Under the pieces are notes generated by a model, which saw only the letters and a program-made list of their open reading frames with translations, searched no databases and was not told where the DNA came from. Shown one piece after another: positions 26,695-35,221 of a stretch of 64,000 nucleotides of DNA. A program made the position numbers and the translations under genes. The DNA is from Actinomycetospora endophytica. GTDB taxonomy: Bacteria; Actinomycetota; Actinomycetes; Mycobacteriales; Pseudonocardiaceae. The stretch spans positions 62,001-126,000 of the forward strand of contig NZ_JAJNDB010000009.1 in the NCBI RefSeq assembly GCF_021026375.1. Direction: 5' to 3'. Each line of letters begins with the position of its first letter. The first letter of the stretch is position 1.

Positions 26695-27158
26695 TCTACG
26701 TGTGGCGCTTGACCGCTTAGTCCGTCATCGATGCGCTGACGCATGCGGGGATCGATGGCCATCGAGTAGAGAGCCGACGGGTCGACCCACCGGACGCTCC
26801 GGCTCTCATCGCTCGACGTTGGAGTTCCACCTACTGCCCGAGCGCTCAGGCAGATGGAGAACTCCTGGCGCACCTCCCCATCGTCATATGCGATGACGTG
26901 CTTCGGGTCGGAGTATATGCCGACCACGCCCGAGACCTCGACGTCAATGCCCGTCTCCTCCCGGGTCTCCCGGACCGCCGCGTCGCGAACCGACTCCCCG
27001 AGCTCCTGGGCTCCTCCCGGGAGCGCCCACTTGCCGTTGTCGGTCCGCTCGATCATCAGGACTCTGCCGTCGTCGTCGAGGACAACAGCGACTACGGCCA
27101 CGACGAGGCTGTTCGCCATCGGTGCATTCGGATCGTCGTAGTAATCGGTCCGGCCCAC
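26691..27158 (-). CDS. NUDIX hydrolase
   Basis: A 155-residue NUDIX pyrophosphohydrolase. The Nudix box is complete: GGAQELGESVRDAAVRETRE followed by ETGI (GX5EX7REUXEEXGU). The family opening DYYDDPNAPMANSLVVAVVA supports the GTG at 27158, which has GGAG six bases upstream; a longer reading from 27290 would overlap the regulator gene. These enzymes cleave nucleoside diphosphates linked to another moiety; the substrate is unknown. It follows the DUF5919 regulator gene by ten bases and is probably co-transcribed with it. Confidence 0.88.
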   Translation of the reverse strand: MGRTDYYDDPNAPMANSLVVAVVAVVLDDDGRVLMIERTDNGKWALPGGAQELGESVRDAAVRETREETGIDVEVSGVVGIYSDPKHVIAYDDGEVRQEFSICLSARAVGGTPTSSDESRSVRWVDPSALYSMAIDPRMRQRIDDGLSGQAPHVD

Positions 27159-27168
27159 GTCTCCACAC

Positions 27169-27996
27169 CTACCACTTCGGTTGGGTGGCCGACTCCCAGA
27201 CGCGGCCGAAGCTGTCGGCGTATGTGTCGAAAAGTTCGGTGGCGGTCTCGCGCCGCAGGTGCATGGCCGGCGCGTGCGGTGCGGGTGCACCGAAGACGTG
27301 CGGGTTCACGATCATCTGGTCGTCGTACCGGTAGATCGAGTTGTAGAGGGTCGTGCCGTGGCACCTGATCTCGATGCCCGGCTCGTCTGCGATCTTCCTG
27401 AAGAACGCCAGAGCGTTCTTGATCTTCGCGGTGATCGCGTTCTTGCCGATGCCCTCGTCGAGGCTGCGGCGTGTTACCTGGCGACTCAGTGGATCGCCGA
27501 GGAGCAGCCGCACCTGGGCGCCTGCCGCTCCCTTGGCTCGCAGCGACGGCAGGAGCGCAGGGTTCTCGGTCAGGAACATCCCGACGTAGACGAGCACGTC
27601 GACCCGCTCGCGCGCACCGTCGAGCAGTTGATCCCAGAGCGCTCGCGGCACAGCGTTCCGGCTGGAGTAGCACTCGACCAGCACCGACCCCAGCTCAGCG
27701 TCGGCATCGGCCGAACGCTGCCGAGGCACGACCGCGGCCGAACCGTCGACCAGCGTGAAGAGCTCGCCGGCGGTGAAGCCCGGGAACATCACCTCGAGCA
27801 CCTGGCAGTGATGCGGGTAGGGAAGGCTCTTCAGACCGCCCGCCTGCCACCGATGCAATTGCGCCCTACTCGGGTAGGTCCCGACATACGACGGATCGAC
27901 CTCGCGGGCAGCCCGGTCATACTGGACACAGAAGGATCGATAGTTCTGCCAGTGTCGATCCCGCAGAAGATCGCGAAGCTTGACGGCAGTGTCCAT
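27169..27996 (-). CDS. DUF5919 family helix-turn-helix regulator
   Basis: A 275-residue protein with an N-terminal DNA-binding region (PSRAQLHRWQAGGLKSLPYP, about 44-63) and a C-terminal domain of the DUF5919 type (ALWDQLLDGARERVDVLVYV, FLTENPALLPSL). The C-terminal part recalls PLD-like or nucleotide-sensing folds (RLLLGDPLS, HGTTLYNSIYRYDD) and in this family is usually linked to NUDIX genes. ATG 27996 is preceded by GAGGAA. It is followed by NUDIX after ten bases. A regulator that senses a nucleotide product is a reasonable inference but unproven. Confidence 0.75.
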   Translation of the reverse strand: MDTAVKLRDLLRDRHWQNYRSFCVQYDRAAREVDPSYVGTYPSRAQLHRWQAGGLKSLPYPHHCQVLEVMFPGFTAGELFTLVDGSAAVVPRQRSADADAELGSVLVECYSSRNAVPRALWDQLLDGARERVDVLVYVGMFLTENPALLPSLRAKGAAGAQVRLLLGDPLSRQVTRRSLDEGIGKNAITAKIKNALAFFRKIADEPGIEIRCHGTTLYNSIYRYDDQMIVNPHVFGAPAPHAPAMHLRRETATELFDTYADSFGRVWESATQPKW

Positions 27997-28192
27997 CGCG
28001 TTGTTCCTCTCGCGCCGACGCCCTCGCAGGAAGCGTAGACGAGACACAGACGCGACAGGTCGAAACCGCGAAGCTCGAGACGCGACATCCGCGCCGACGC
28101 GATGAGACGTGCTCGCGATCGACCGTCGTATCGCCCCGCTTGACAGGGGCGAACGACGGCGCACCTTGCGCCATGGCGATCCAGGAGGACCC

Positions 28193-28480
28193 ATGGGTGG
28201 CACTGTTCCCACACCCCGATCCACTACAGAGTCCACCGGGCTCCTGATCACCGTCGAAGAGGTCGCGGTCCTCTGGTTCGGTGAGGTCGGGGACGGGGGC
28301 TCGGCCAGCACGAACTGCCAGCGCATCCGTCGACTGATCCCGCGGACGCTGCCTGCTCGGCGCATCGGCAACCGTTGGTACGTCAGCCGGGCGGTCGCCG
28401 AAGCCTGGGCGGCCGGCACGGACCCCGAGTCCGTGATGGCACACCCCGACACCCGGGCCCGGGCCGGGGGCACCCGATGA
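28193..28480 (+). CDS. Small helix-turn-helix protein (excisionase-like)
   Basis: A 95-residue protein with a single winged-helix-like DNA-binding motif: LLITVEEVAVLWFGE, then QRIRRLIPRTLPARRIGNRW and YVSRAVAEAWAAG. This layout (first-helix TVEEVA, a wing ending in GNRWYV, then SRAVAEAW) is that of Xis/AlpA-type proteins that bend DNA or control integrase and transfer genes. AGGAGG at 28183-28188 precedes ATG 28193. It begins the rightward transfer operon and overlaps the next gene by four bases. It is the only excisionase candidate seen in the element. Confidence 0.7.
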   Translation: MGGTVPTPRSTTESTGLLITVEEVAVLWFGEVGDGGSASTNCQRIRRLIPRTLPARRIGNRWYVSRAVAEAWAAGTDPESVMAHPDTRARAGGTR

Positions 28481-28716
28481 GCGGCGTCGGACTGTTGATC
28501 CTTTTCGCGGTGCTCGGCGCGTTCATCTGCGCCAAGACCCGTTCGGCGGCCGGAGCTGTGGTCTTCGCCCTGATCGCGCTTGTGCTGTTCGTCGGCACGC
28601 CGGTCGGGCAGGCGGTCCCAGGCGCGGTCGGCAAGGTGATGTCCACCGTTGACCAGGCGACGACTCCGGCGCTGAACGACGGCGGGCCGCGCGCGGACGT
28701 GGGTGGTTCGCGGTGA
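28477..28716 (+). CDS. Small membrane protein of the transfer operon
   Basis: A 79-residue protein made of two hydrophobic segments (GVGLLILFAVLGAFICA and AGAVVFALIALVLFVGTPVG) separated by KTRSA, then a hydrophilic tail. ATG 28477 overlaps the stop of the helix-turn-helix gene. Small two-helix membrane proteins at this place are common in actinobacterial transfer operons. The function is unknown. Confidence 0.65.
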   Translation: MSGVGLLILFAVLGAFICAKTRSAAGAVVFALIALVLFVGTPVGQAVPGAVGKVMSTVDQATTPALNDGGPRADVGGSR

Positions 28717-28736
28717 CCGCGCTCAAGGCCGCGCAG

Positions 28737-28930
28737 GCCGGGGGCCCTAGTCGAGCCGCCGACGGCGGCGCAGCCGATCAGGCCCGGGAGCTTGTCCCGG
28801 CCGCTCTCCCGGTCAAGGGCGCCTTCGGCGTCGCTGCGCGACCGGACTGCGTCCGGCCCTGGACCGCGAGCCTCGGCGGCCCCGCGGCGCCCACGGCGCG
28901 GTGGAGGTGGCACGGCACCTCCACCCACGG
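28737..28930 (+). ncRNA. Structured non-coding segment, copy A (upstream of whiB)
   Basis: Related to 52311-52508 over about 190 bp. Three potential stems are seen: CCGGGAG (28784-28790) with CTCCCGG (28806-28812); GGGCGCC-TTC-GGCGTC (about 28817-28832); and a perfect 10-bp hairpin GGTGGAGGTG (28900-28909) with CACCTCCACC (28916-28925) around a 6-base loop. The second copy keeps the stems with changed loops. A 104-codon open frame across it has no protein-like features. It lies about 100 bases before the whiB start, so it could be a leader RNA, a small RNA or a DNA hairpin. Confidence 0.5.
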
Positions 28931-29023
28931 CTCCGGGCCTGACCGGGGTCTTCCCGACGGCGGGTCCGGTCCGGTGAGTCCTCCTGGACCGGTCTCGTTT
29001 CCCACGACCACGAGGTGGCACCG

Positions 29024-29455
29024 ATGACGAGCGACTGGCGGGCACGGGCGGCGTGCCGAGATGTGGACCCTGAGCTGTTCTTCCCGACCGCGCACACCGG
29101 CCCGGCGTGGGCCGCGCAGGTCACTGCGGCGAAGGCGGTCTGCCGAGGGTGCCCGGTCCTCGAGCAGTGTCGGGCGTTCGCGTTCGAGGGGCTGCGGTTC
29201 GGGGTGGCGGGCGGGATGACCGAGCAGGAACGCGGCGCGCACCGGCGGTCCCGCTCTGCGCCCGGGCGGAGAGGCCGGCGGGCGCAGCGACTGGATCAGG
29301 TCCGCGACGACCGGTACCTCGGCCGCCGGTTGCTGGCTGACGGTGTCTCGCCGCGCGATGTCGCGTCCCGGTGCGGGGTGAGCCAGCGGACGGCGCTGCG
29401 GTGGGCGGCGGCCCTGCGCTCCGAGCTCGAGGCGTCGGCGGGGGAGGCGTCGTGA
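29024..29455 (+). CDS. WhiB family transcriptional regulator
   Basis: A 143-residue WhiB-like iron-sulfur regulator. The four cluster cysteines are visible: AACRDVDPELFF, then AVCRGCPVLEQC (C-x2-C-x5-C). The following LRFGVAGGMTEQERG is the glycine-rich turn, here GVAGG instead of GIWGG. A basic linker (RSRSAPGRRGRRAQR) and a C-terminal helix-turn-helix-like part (SPRDVASRCGVSQRTALRWA) extend it beyond the usual 80-100 residues. WhiB proteins bind sigma factor and, in mobile elements, probably control transfer genes. It overlaps the next gene by four bases. Confidence 0.88.
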   Translation: MTSDWRARAACRDVDPELFFPTAHTGPAWAAQVTAAKAVCRGCPVLEQCRAFAFEGLRFGVAGGMTEQERGAHRRSRSAPGRRGRRAQRLDQVRDDRYLGRRLLADGVSPRDVASRCGVSQRTALRWAAALRSELEASAGEAS

Positions 29456-29841
29456 CCGCGGGCGGGTTGATGACCGAGCAGTGGGGCTGGCAGCCCACGG
29501 CCTGGCTCGAGGACGGGTTGCCGACCTGGCGGTGGCGCTTCGCGCCGCGCGGTCTGATGACCCGACGGCAGATGCGCGCGGCCGGGCTGGCGCCCGGTGG
29601 ACGGGCACCGGTGGCGCGGGTGGTGTGCCGCCGCGGTCGGCGGTGGGCGGCGCTGTGGGACGCCGCCGAGCTGGTGGCCAAGGGGACCCCGTCGCCGGCG
29701 CAGCTCGAGGCACTCGGCCGGGCGGTCGCCGCGCGCCGGTGGTGCAGCGGGTGCCGTCGCGACGTCGGCTACTGCGTACCGGCCTCAATCGGGGTGTGTC
29801 TGGACTGCGAGCCCGAAACCCGGGGCGGTCGTCATGGGTGA
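29452..29841 (+). CDS. Conserved small protein of actinobacterial mobile elements (RRQMRAAGLAPGG type)
   Basis: A 129-residue basic protein with the motif TRRQMRAAGLAPGGRAP seen in many small proteins of actinobacterial integrative elements (from memory of the family pattern). The C-terminal third holds two CxxC pairs (RWCSGCRRDVGYC and CLDCEPE), a likely zinc ribbon. The GTG at 29452 overlaps the whiB stop. Function unknown; the conserved operon position between whiB and the coupling ATPase suggests a DNA-binding or accessory transfer role. Confidence 0.6.
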   Translation: MTAGGLMTEQWGWQPTAWLEDGLPTWRWRFAPRGLMTRRQMRAAGLAPGGRAPVARVVCRRGRRWAALWDAAELVAKGTPSPAQLEALGRAVAARRWCSGCRRDVGYCVPASIGVCLDCEPETRGGRHG

Positions 29842-30226
29842 GCCACGACAGGTCCGCCCGGCGGTGGCCGGCGCGGAAACCGCCGCTCGCTGGTGGCGCA
29901 CCGCGGTCGCCGCGCAGCGCGCGGTCCGGGCGGAGGCGCTCGAGCACGCGGACTTCTACGACCTGGCCGCCGAGATGGTCACGACGCTGCGCGCGCTCGA
30001 GGACCTCACCGAGCTCCTCGCCCGCCAGGTCGGCGGCTACCGCGCGGGCCGGGCGCTGCGTGACGACACCGGCTGCGACCCGAGAGCCCGCCTCGTCCGA
30101 GCGACGGGGGCGCTGAGCGCCCTGCGCATCGCGCTGGCGACCGCGGTGGCCGAGGGGGAGCGGTTCTGGTCGGCCATCGGCCACATCGGTCTCGAGATCA
30201 ACGACCCCGAGGGAGGGCAGCCATGA
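29834..30226 (+). CDS. Small helical protein of the transfer operon
   Basis: A 130-residue all-helical protein (ETAARWWRTAVAAQRAVRAEA, FYDLAAEMVTTLRALEDLTELLA). The composition is soluble with no signal or membrane segment. It overlaps the genes on either side (ATG inside the preceding end, TGA inside the next ATG), so it is translated as part of the operon. No function is recognised; it resembles a small partner of the coupling protein by position only. Confidence 0.6.
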   Translation: MGEPRQVRPAVAGAETAARWWRTAVAAQRAVRAEALEHADFYDLAAEMVTTLRALEDLTELLARQVGGYRAGRALRDDTGCDPRARLVRATGALSALRIALATAVAEGERFWSAIGHIGLEINDPEGGQP

Positions 30227-32220
30227 ACACGGCCAGTCTCATCCTGCTCGTCCCGCTGGGCCTCGCGACGTGGGTCGCCTGGCAGCGGGGCGCCCGTCGA
30301 CCCGCGGCGCTGCTGGCCGGGTCTGCGCTGTTGCCTGGCTATGCGTTCCTCTCGTCGCTGGTTTGGCCGGTGGCGCTGCTGCTGGTGGCGCTCGTGGCGG
30401 TGCTGGTGTGGCAGCGGCTGGCGCGGACGTCGTCGATCGTTGCGCGTTGGTCGGGCCGCAACCGCCGCAAGGCCGGGGTCGCCTCGAGCCTGGACATCGC
30501 CCGGCGGGCTGGCGCGGTGGCGATGCTGACGATGGCCCCCAAAGTCCGGCCCTCACTCGGGGACCTGAGCCGGTGGGAGCGCTGTCGGGTTCCGGTCGCC
30601 GACGTGGCCGTCGAGCTGGTCCGGGTCGGGGTGCAGCGGGTCTGGTCGTCGATCGAGGACGTCGTGTTGATCTTCGGTGGGCCGCGCACCGGTAAGACCG
30701 GGTGGCTGGCCGGTCGGGTGATCGACGCTCCCGGGGCGGCGGTGGTGACCTCGACCCGCACCGACCTGCTGGAGCTGTGCGCGCCGCTGCGATCGGGTCC
30801 GGTCTACGTGTTCAACGCCGTCGGGCTCGGCGACCGGGCCACGACGCTGCCGTTCGACCCGCTGGTCGGCTGCCACGACCCAGTGACCGCGGTGGAACGC
30901 GCCACGGACATGGTCGCCGCGACGTCCCGCGGCTCGGCGTCGGGGGATGCGGAGCGGTGGGATTCCCAGGCTCGGCGGGTGCTCGCGGCGTTGCTGCACG
31001 CGGCGGCCCTCGGTGGGGCGTCGATGTGGCAGGTGCTCGGCTGGGTCGCCGACAACGACCAGGCCGCCCACGAGGTCCCCGCGCTGTTGCGGCGCTCGGC
31101 GGTGCAGGCGTTCGAGCGGGACGCGGCGCAGTTCATCGCCACCAACGACCGCACCCGCACCAGCATCACCAACTCGATCATGCCGGCGCTGGGGTGGCTC
31201 AACCATCCGGCCGCCGCAGCGGCGGCGGAGCCGGGGGCGTCGTTCGACGTCGCCGAGCTCCTCGAGTCGCGGGCGACGGTGTTCCTGCTCGGCGCCGAGG
31301 AGGCCAACACCGGCGCGCTGGTCTGCGCGCTCACCGGCCACATCGCCCGCGAGGCCCGTCGCCTGGCCAAGGGCGGCCGTCTCGACCCACCACTGACGCT
31401 GGCGCTGGACGAGGCGGCGCTGATCTCTCCGGTGCCGCTGGAGAACTGGACCGCCGACATGGGCGGGCGCGGGGTCACGATCATCGCCGCGTTCCAGTCC
31501 CGGGCGCAGCTGCTGGACCGCTACGGTCCGCACAAGACCGCGACGATCCTGAACAACACCGCCTCGGTGATGCTCTTCGGTGGCACCCGCGACCGCGACG
31601 ACCTGCAGTTCTGGTCCACCCTGGCCGGGGAGCGCGACGAGCGGATCACCACGACCGATCTGCACGGCCGGGTCGCGTCGCGCACGGTGCGCAAGGTTCC
31701 GGTGTTCTCCCCGGCGCAGATTGCGAACCTGTCGCCGGCTCGGGCGATCGTGTTCCGCCGTGGCATCGACCCGGTGCTGGGTCGCGCCCGGATGGCCTGG
31801 CGCCGCCGTGACGTCCGCGCCGTGGAGGCCGGCTACCCGGCGCAGGCTGCAGCGTCCGGGCTGCGGGCCCGGCTGCTGTTCACCTGGCTGGTCACCGCCG
31901 ACCGCACTTCCACCGTCGCGCAGGCGACCCGCGCCGGGGCGGCGACGGTTCGTCGGGTGGTGCGTTCGGGGTCGGTGGCCCGGGAGCGGGCGCGGTTCTG
32001 GTGGCGACGGATTCGCCCGGCCGCATGGACCCGACACCCGGAGGCGCATGCCCGCCGGCGGCGGCGGGATCTCGGGCTGGCGCGGCCGTGGCGGCGCCCG
32101 GAGGGCGAGCCGCGGGTCAGCGACACCTTGCAGGTGCCCTCACAGCGGATCGTCGTCGAACTCGAACCCGCGCGAGACCAGGGCGCCGACGCCGAGCCGG
32201 TCGAGCGGGGCGAGCGATGA
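30223..32220 (+). CDS. TraD/TraG-like type IV coupling protein (DNA transfer ATPase)
   Basis: A 665-residue coupling protein that would bring the relaxase-bound strand to the membrane. Two N-terminal membrane segments (SLILLVPLGLATWVAW and YAFLSSLVWPVALLLVALVA) precede the ATPase core. Walker A is FGGPRTGKTGWLAG (about residue 150) and Walker B is LTLALDEAALISP (about 394), followed by GGRGVTIIAAFQSRAQL, the conserved arginine/glutamine motif region. The C-terminus is basic and probably binds DNA. It sits in a row of overlapping genes between small transfer proteins and DUF4913/DUF2637 proteins. No mating-pore ATPase (VirB4) accompanies it. Confidence 0.88.
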   Translation: MNTASLILLVPLGLATWVAWQRGARRPAALLAGSALLPGYAFLSSLVWPVALLLVALVAVLVWQRLARTSSIVARWSGRNRRKAGVASSLDIARRAGAVAMLTMAPKVRPSLGDLSRWERCRVPVADVAVELVRVGVQRVWSSIEDVVLIFGGPRTGKTGWLAGRVIDAPGAAVVTSTRTDLLELCAPLRSGPVYVFNAVGLGDRATTLPFDPLVGCHDPVTAVERATDMVAATSRGSASGDAERWDSQARRVLAALLHAAALGGASMWQVLGWVADNDQAAHEVPALLRRSAVQAFERDAAQFIATNDRTRTSITNSIMPALGWLNHPAAAAAAEPGASFDVAELLESRATVFLLGAEEANTGALVCALTGHIAREARRLAKGGRLDPPLTLALDEAALISPVPLENWTADMGGRGVTIIAAFQSRAQLLDRYGPHKTATILNNTASVMLFGGTRDRDDLQFWSTLAGERDERITTTDLHGRVASRTVRKVPVFSPAQIANLSPARAIVFRRGIDPVLGRARMAWRRRDVRAVEAGYPAQAAASGLRARLLFTWLVTADRTSTVAQATRAGAATVRRVVRSGSVARERARFWWRRIRPAAWTRHPEAHARRRRRDLGLARPWRRPEGEPRVSDTLQVPSQRIVVELEPARDQGADAEPVERGER

Positions 32221-33380
32221 ACCTCTCCGAGCTGTTCGCCACCTGGCAGGCCTGGCACACCCGCGACGTCGCCGAGCAGGCCGCGCGTCGCGCCGAGATC
32301 GACGGACGGGATGACGACGCCGACCAACTCCGCCGCGACCCAGCTGGCGACGGGTTCGCACCGAGGGCGATCGAGGCGTTGGCCGCCCAGCACGAGCTCG
32401 CCGAGCGGCTGGGCGACTGGCGCTGGCACACCGTCACCGCCGCGCGGGAACAGGGCGCCAGCTGGAACGACGTCGCCGCCGCGACCGGCACCGATCCCAC
32501 GACGGCGCAGCAGGCCTACCGCGACCGCGTCACCGCGGCCGAGCAGACCGCCGCCGGGCTCGACATCCCCTTCCACGACGCCGAGCGCTACCGCGCCGCC
32601 GCCGCCAACGACCCGCTCCCGCCTACCCGCGCGGACACCGGCCAGGAGATCGACGACATGACCACCCACGGCAACGACGACCGGATCGAGCACATCAGCG
32701 GCCCCGACATCCATGAGGACGGCTTGGTGGTCGGCGAGATCGCGCTGCCCGGCGGCCTCCCACCCGACGACGAAGAGGACGAGGAGGAGGAGGATGACGC
32801 TGGGCTTGACATTCCGCGGTGGGACGAGGCCTGGAGCATCGCCGACCGCGACGGGTACGTGCTCTTCGACCCCGAAACCCCGGGCGGGTTCCGCGCCCTG
32901 ACCCCACACGAGCGGACCGAGCTCACCGACACCGTCCGCGCCGGCAGCCCCTCGTTCACCGCCGACGCCACCGAGCCCGCCGACCGAGCAGCCGCCGACC
33001 TCAATGCCGGGCGCGTCGATCCCCGGGTGTCCGCGGACCAGACACCGTGGGTCGACAGCCCCGAAGGCGTCGCCGAGCGGGAGCGGTGGGCGATCGAGAA
33101 CGCCGACCCGACCAAAGCTTTGGACAACTCCGATCCCGACGACCGCGACGCGCTCGAGCGACGCCTCGACGACCTGCGGGTGCGGCTCACCGGCTACACC
33201 TGGCGCGAAGGCGTCGACCGCGACCAGGCCCTGGCCGACCGCCGCGAACAGCTCGGCCGCTGGTACGACGACGACCACGCCGCCGAAGCCGACGCGGGCG
33301 AGCAGTCCGGAGACTCGGTCGAGCGAGACCCCGAGTGCTCCGGCACGGGGCCCGTTCCTGATCCCCGGTGGTACTGGTGA
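32217..33380 (+). CDS. Acidic transfer-operon protein, function unknown
   Basis: A 387-residue, strongly acidic protein, with a run of Glu/Asp (DDEEDEEEEDD, about residue 185). The N-terminal 110 residues form a compact helical part with a helix-turn-helix-like SWNDVAAATGTDPTTAQQAY, then the sequence becomes mostly disordered. ATG 32217 overlaps the coupling-protein stop. Such acidic proteins in transfer operons may bind the coupling ATPase or relaxase; that is inference. I recognise no family domain with certainty. Confidence 0.65.
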   Translation: MNLSELFATWQAWHTRDVAEQAARRAEIDGRDDDADQLRRDPAGDGFAPRAIEALAAQHELAERLGDWRWHTVTAAREQGASWNDVAAATGTDPTTAQQAYRDRVTAAEQTAAGLDIPFHDAERYRAAAANDPLPPTRADTGQEIDDMTTHGNDDRIEHISGPDIHEDGLVVGEIALPGGLPPDDEEDEEEEDDAGLDIPRWDEAWSIADRDGYVLFDPETPGGFRALTPHERTELTDTVRAGSPSFTADATEPADRAAADLNAGRVDPRVSADQTPWVDSPEGVAERERWAIENADPTKALDNSDPDDRDALERRLDDLRVRLTGYTWREGVDRDQALADRREQLGRWYDDDHAAEADAGEQSGDSVERDPECSGTGPVPDPRWYW

Positions 33381-34099
33381 CCCGCCGCCCACCCGGAGCC
33401 CCCAGCGATGATGACGGCGAGTTCGCCCGCGCCGACGCGCTGGCCGGGCTGGCCCGGGAGGTCGACGGGCTGCGCCGCGGCCTCGACCCGCTGGCCGGGG
33501 TCCCGACCCGGGTCGACGACCTCGCGCGCACCGTTGCCCAACTCGCCGACGCCCTCGCCGCCACACCTCCGCGGCCGGGCCCGACCCCGGCGCCGTCCTG
33601 GCTGACCGCCTCCGACGACCCGGACGCGGCGCGGCTGCTGCTCGAGGAACTGTGCCGGTGGCTGCACCAGGTGTTCCTGCGCTACCCCGACGCCGCGGGC
33701 GTGCTCTCGGAGTGCTGGCTCTATCACCCCGACGCGGTCGAGGAACTGCTCTGGCTCCAGCACGCCTGGCTCGCCGCCTACCAGGCCAAGGGCGCCTCGG
33801 TGCAGCTCGCCGGGGACTGGCACGACCGGCAACGCCCCGGCGTCGTCCGCCGGCTCAAGGCCGCGGGCGGGTCCTGCTCGAAGGAACGCCACCAGACCCG
33901 CACCGGCTGGGGCGAGAGACCACGCGGCGCCGTTGCCGTCCCCGGCACCGACGCCGTCGAGACGATCGCCAGCTGGTGGGCCACCCACCGCGACGAGCCC
34001 GCGCCCGAACCGGCCCCCGACCGCGATGGCGACCGGGTCCCGGGTTTCGGCAGCCGGCTCAACGGTGACGGCGCTTCGAACACGGGCCGACACCGATGA
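33377..34099 (+). CDS. DUF4913 domain protein
   Basis: A 240-residue protein with a DUF4913-type core: LEELCRWLHQVFLRYPDAAGV, SECWLYHPDAVEELLWLQHA and WHDRQRPGVVRRLKA (about residues 90-170). DUF4913 proteins are found beside coupling proteins and relaxases of actinobacterial elements. The GTG at 33377 overlaps the previous stop in a GTGA pattern; a GTG at 33368 would add three residues. No enzyme motif is visible. A role in transfer or as a relaxase partner is likely from the neighbourhood only. Confidence 0.75.
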   Translation: MTRRPPGAPSDDDGEFARADALAGLAREVDGLRRGLDPLAGVPTRVDDLARTVAQLADALAATPPRPGPTPAPSWLTASDDPDAARLLLEELCRWLHQVFLRYPDAAGVLSECWLYHPDAVEELLWLQHAWLAAYQAKGASVQLAGDWHDRQRPGVVRRLKAAGGSCSKERHQTRTGWGERPRGAVAVPGTDAVETIASWWATHRDEPAPEPAPDRDGDRVPGFGSRLNGDGASNTGRHR

Positions 34100-34902
34100 C
34101 CCCGACCCCACCCACAACAGCGCTGCGGGCTGACCGGGGTCGTCGGGTGGGACGGGCGGCGATCTGGCTGCCCGGGCTCGCGGTCGCCCTCGGCGCCGCG
34201 GTCGCAACCGCCCACGGGCTCTACGAGGTCGCCGTGGCCTCCCGGGTCCCGGACGGGATCGCCTGGCTCTACCCGCTGATCACCGACGGCCTCGCCCTGG
34301 TCGCCTACGCCGCCACCGCCCGCCTGACCGGACCGGCCGCGCGCTACGCCTGGACCGTCGTCGTCATCGCTGCCGGTCTGTCAGGACTCGCCCAGGCTTC
34401 GTATCTGGCCGGTGGCCCGACAGTCGAAGTCGCATCGGCGCTGCGGTTCGGCATCGGCGCCTGGCCCGCGATCGCCGCCGCGGTCGTCGCGCACCTGCTC
34501 TACCTGCTCGCCAACGAACCCGACGTTCAAGCCCCGGGCGTTCAGAGTTGGCCCGTTCAGCCTGCCCAGTTCAACGGGGCAGTTGTTCAGCCTGAACCCG
34601 GCCCAGATGCCGTTCAGCTGCCCTCGTCCGACGATCTGGCGGCCGACCGTGATCGGCCCGGTTCAGCGTCCCGGCCTGTCGCCTCGCCGCAGCGTGACCG
34701 GGCCGAGGCGGCCGCCACGCGCTGGGCGCAGCGCCACGGAGCCTGGCCGTCGGTCTCCGAGCTCGAAACCACCGCCGAGGTCTCCCGCGGCACCGCCGCC
34801 GCCGCACTCAAGGCGCTGCGCGAACAGCGCCTGCCGCTGCACCTGATCACCGGCCCCGAACCCGGCGCCGACACCGACCCCAACAACGAGGCCAGTCCAT
34901 GA
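34096..34902 (+). CDS. DUF2637 membrane protein
   Basis: A 268-residue protein with four hydrophobic segments (starting GRAAIWLPGLAVALGAAVA, then LYPLITDGLALVAYAATA, WTVVVIAAGLSGLAQASYL and WPAIAAAVVAHLLYLLA), the DUF2637 pattern common in actinobacterial integrative elements and plasmids. The C-terminal 100 residues are soluble and end in a helix-turn-helix-like WPSVSELETTAEVSRGTAAA. It is the last gene of the overlapping transfer operon; a T-poor, non-coding 280-bp region follows. It may link membrane and DNA in transfer (inference). Confidence 0.75.
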   Translation: MTPTPPTTALRADRGRRVGRAAIWLPGLAVALGAAVATAHGLYEVAVASRVPDGIAWLYPLITDGLALVAYAATARLTGPAARYAWTVVVIAAGLSGLAQASYLAGGPTVEVASALRFGIGAWPAIAAAVVAHLLYLLANEPDVQAPGVQSWPVQPAQFNGAVVQPEPGPDAVQLPSSDDLAADRDRPGSASRPVASPQRDRAEAAATRWAQRHGAWPSVSELETTAEVSRGTAAAALKALREQRLPLHLITGPEPGADTDPNNEASP

Positions 34903-35165
34903 TCACCAGTCACGACACAGGCCACCGAACCCACAGCCAGACACAGCACCCGACCCACCAGAAGCAGCACCAAGAACAAGAGACAGAGCAAAGATCAAAA
35001 GCGCCACCCGACACCGGTCACTACGCCGAACAGCCGACCAGACACGACCAACAAGACACCCGAACGAAGAGATCAAGGGAAAGATCAAACGACTCACACC
35101 GATGCATCACGATCCTCGGGTCCCGATCGGCCTCCGGCCGGCTGGCAAGAGCATCGCTCTTGCTC
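34903..35165 (+). other. Candidate origin of transfer (oriT) before the relaxase
   Basis: The gap between the transfer operon and the relaxase is almost free of T on the plus strand from about 34950 to 35090 and holds three AGATCAA-type words (near 34992, 35074 and 35083), then two adjacent hairpins: CGGCC-TCC-GGCCG (35128-35140) and GCAAGAGC-ATC-GCTCTTGC (35145-35163). oriT regions beside MobF relaxases commonly have a hairpin next to the nick site and direct repeats. The nick position cannot be named. An open frame of 110 codons over it is compositionally artificial. Confidence 0.45.
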
Positions 35166-35221
35166 CAGTTCGTCGATGATCTTGAATGGTGGGCGGCCGA
35201 GGGTTCCGCCGGGTGGTCGAG

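Noticed and set aside
28713..29027. 104-codon open frame before whiB
   Set aside because: No protein-like pattern; it overlaps the hairpin-rich segment that recurs at 52311-52508 in a context where the frame is not kept.
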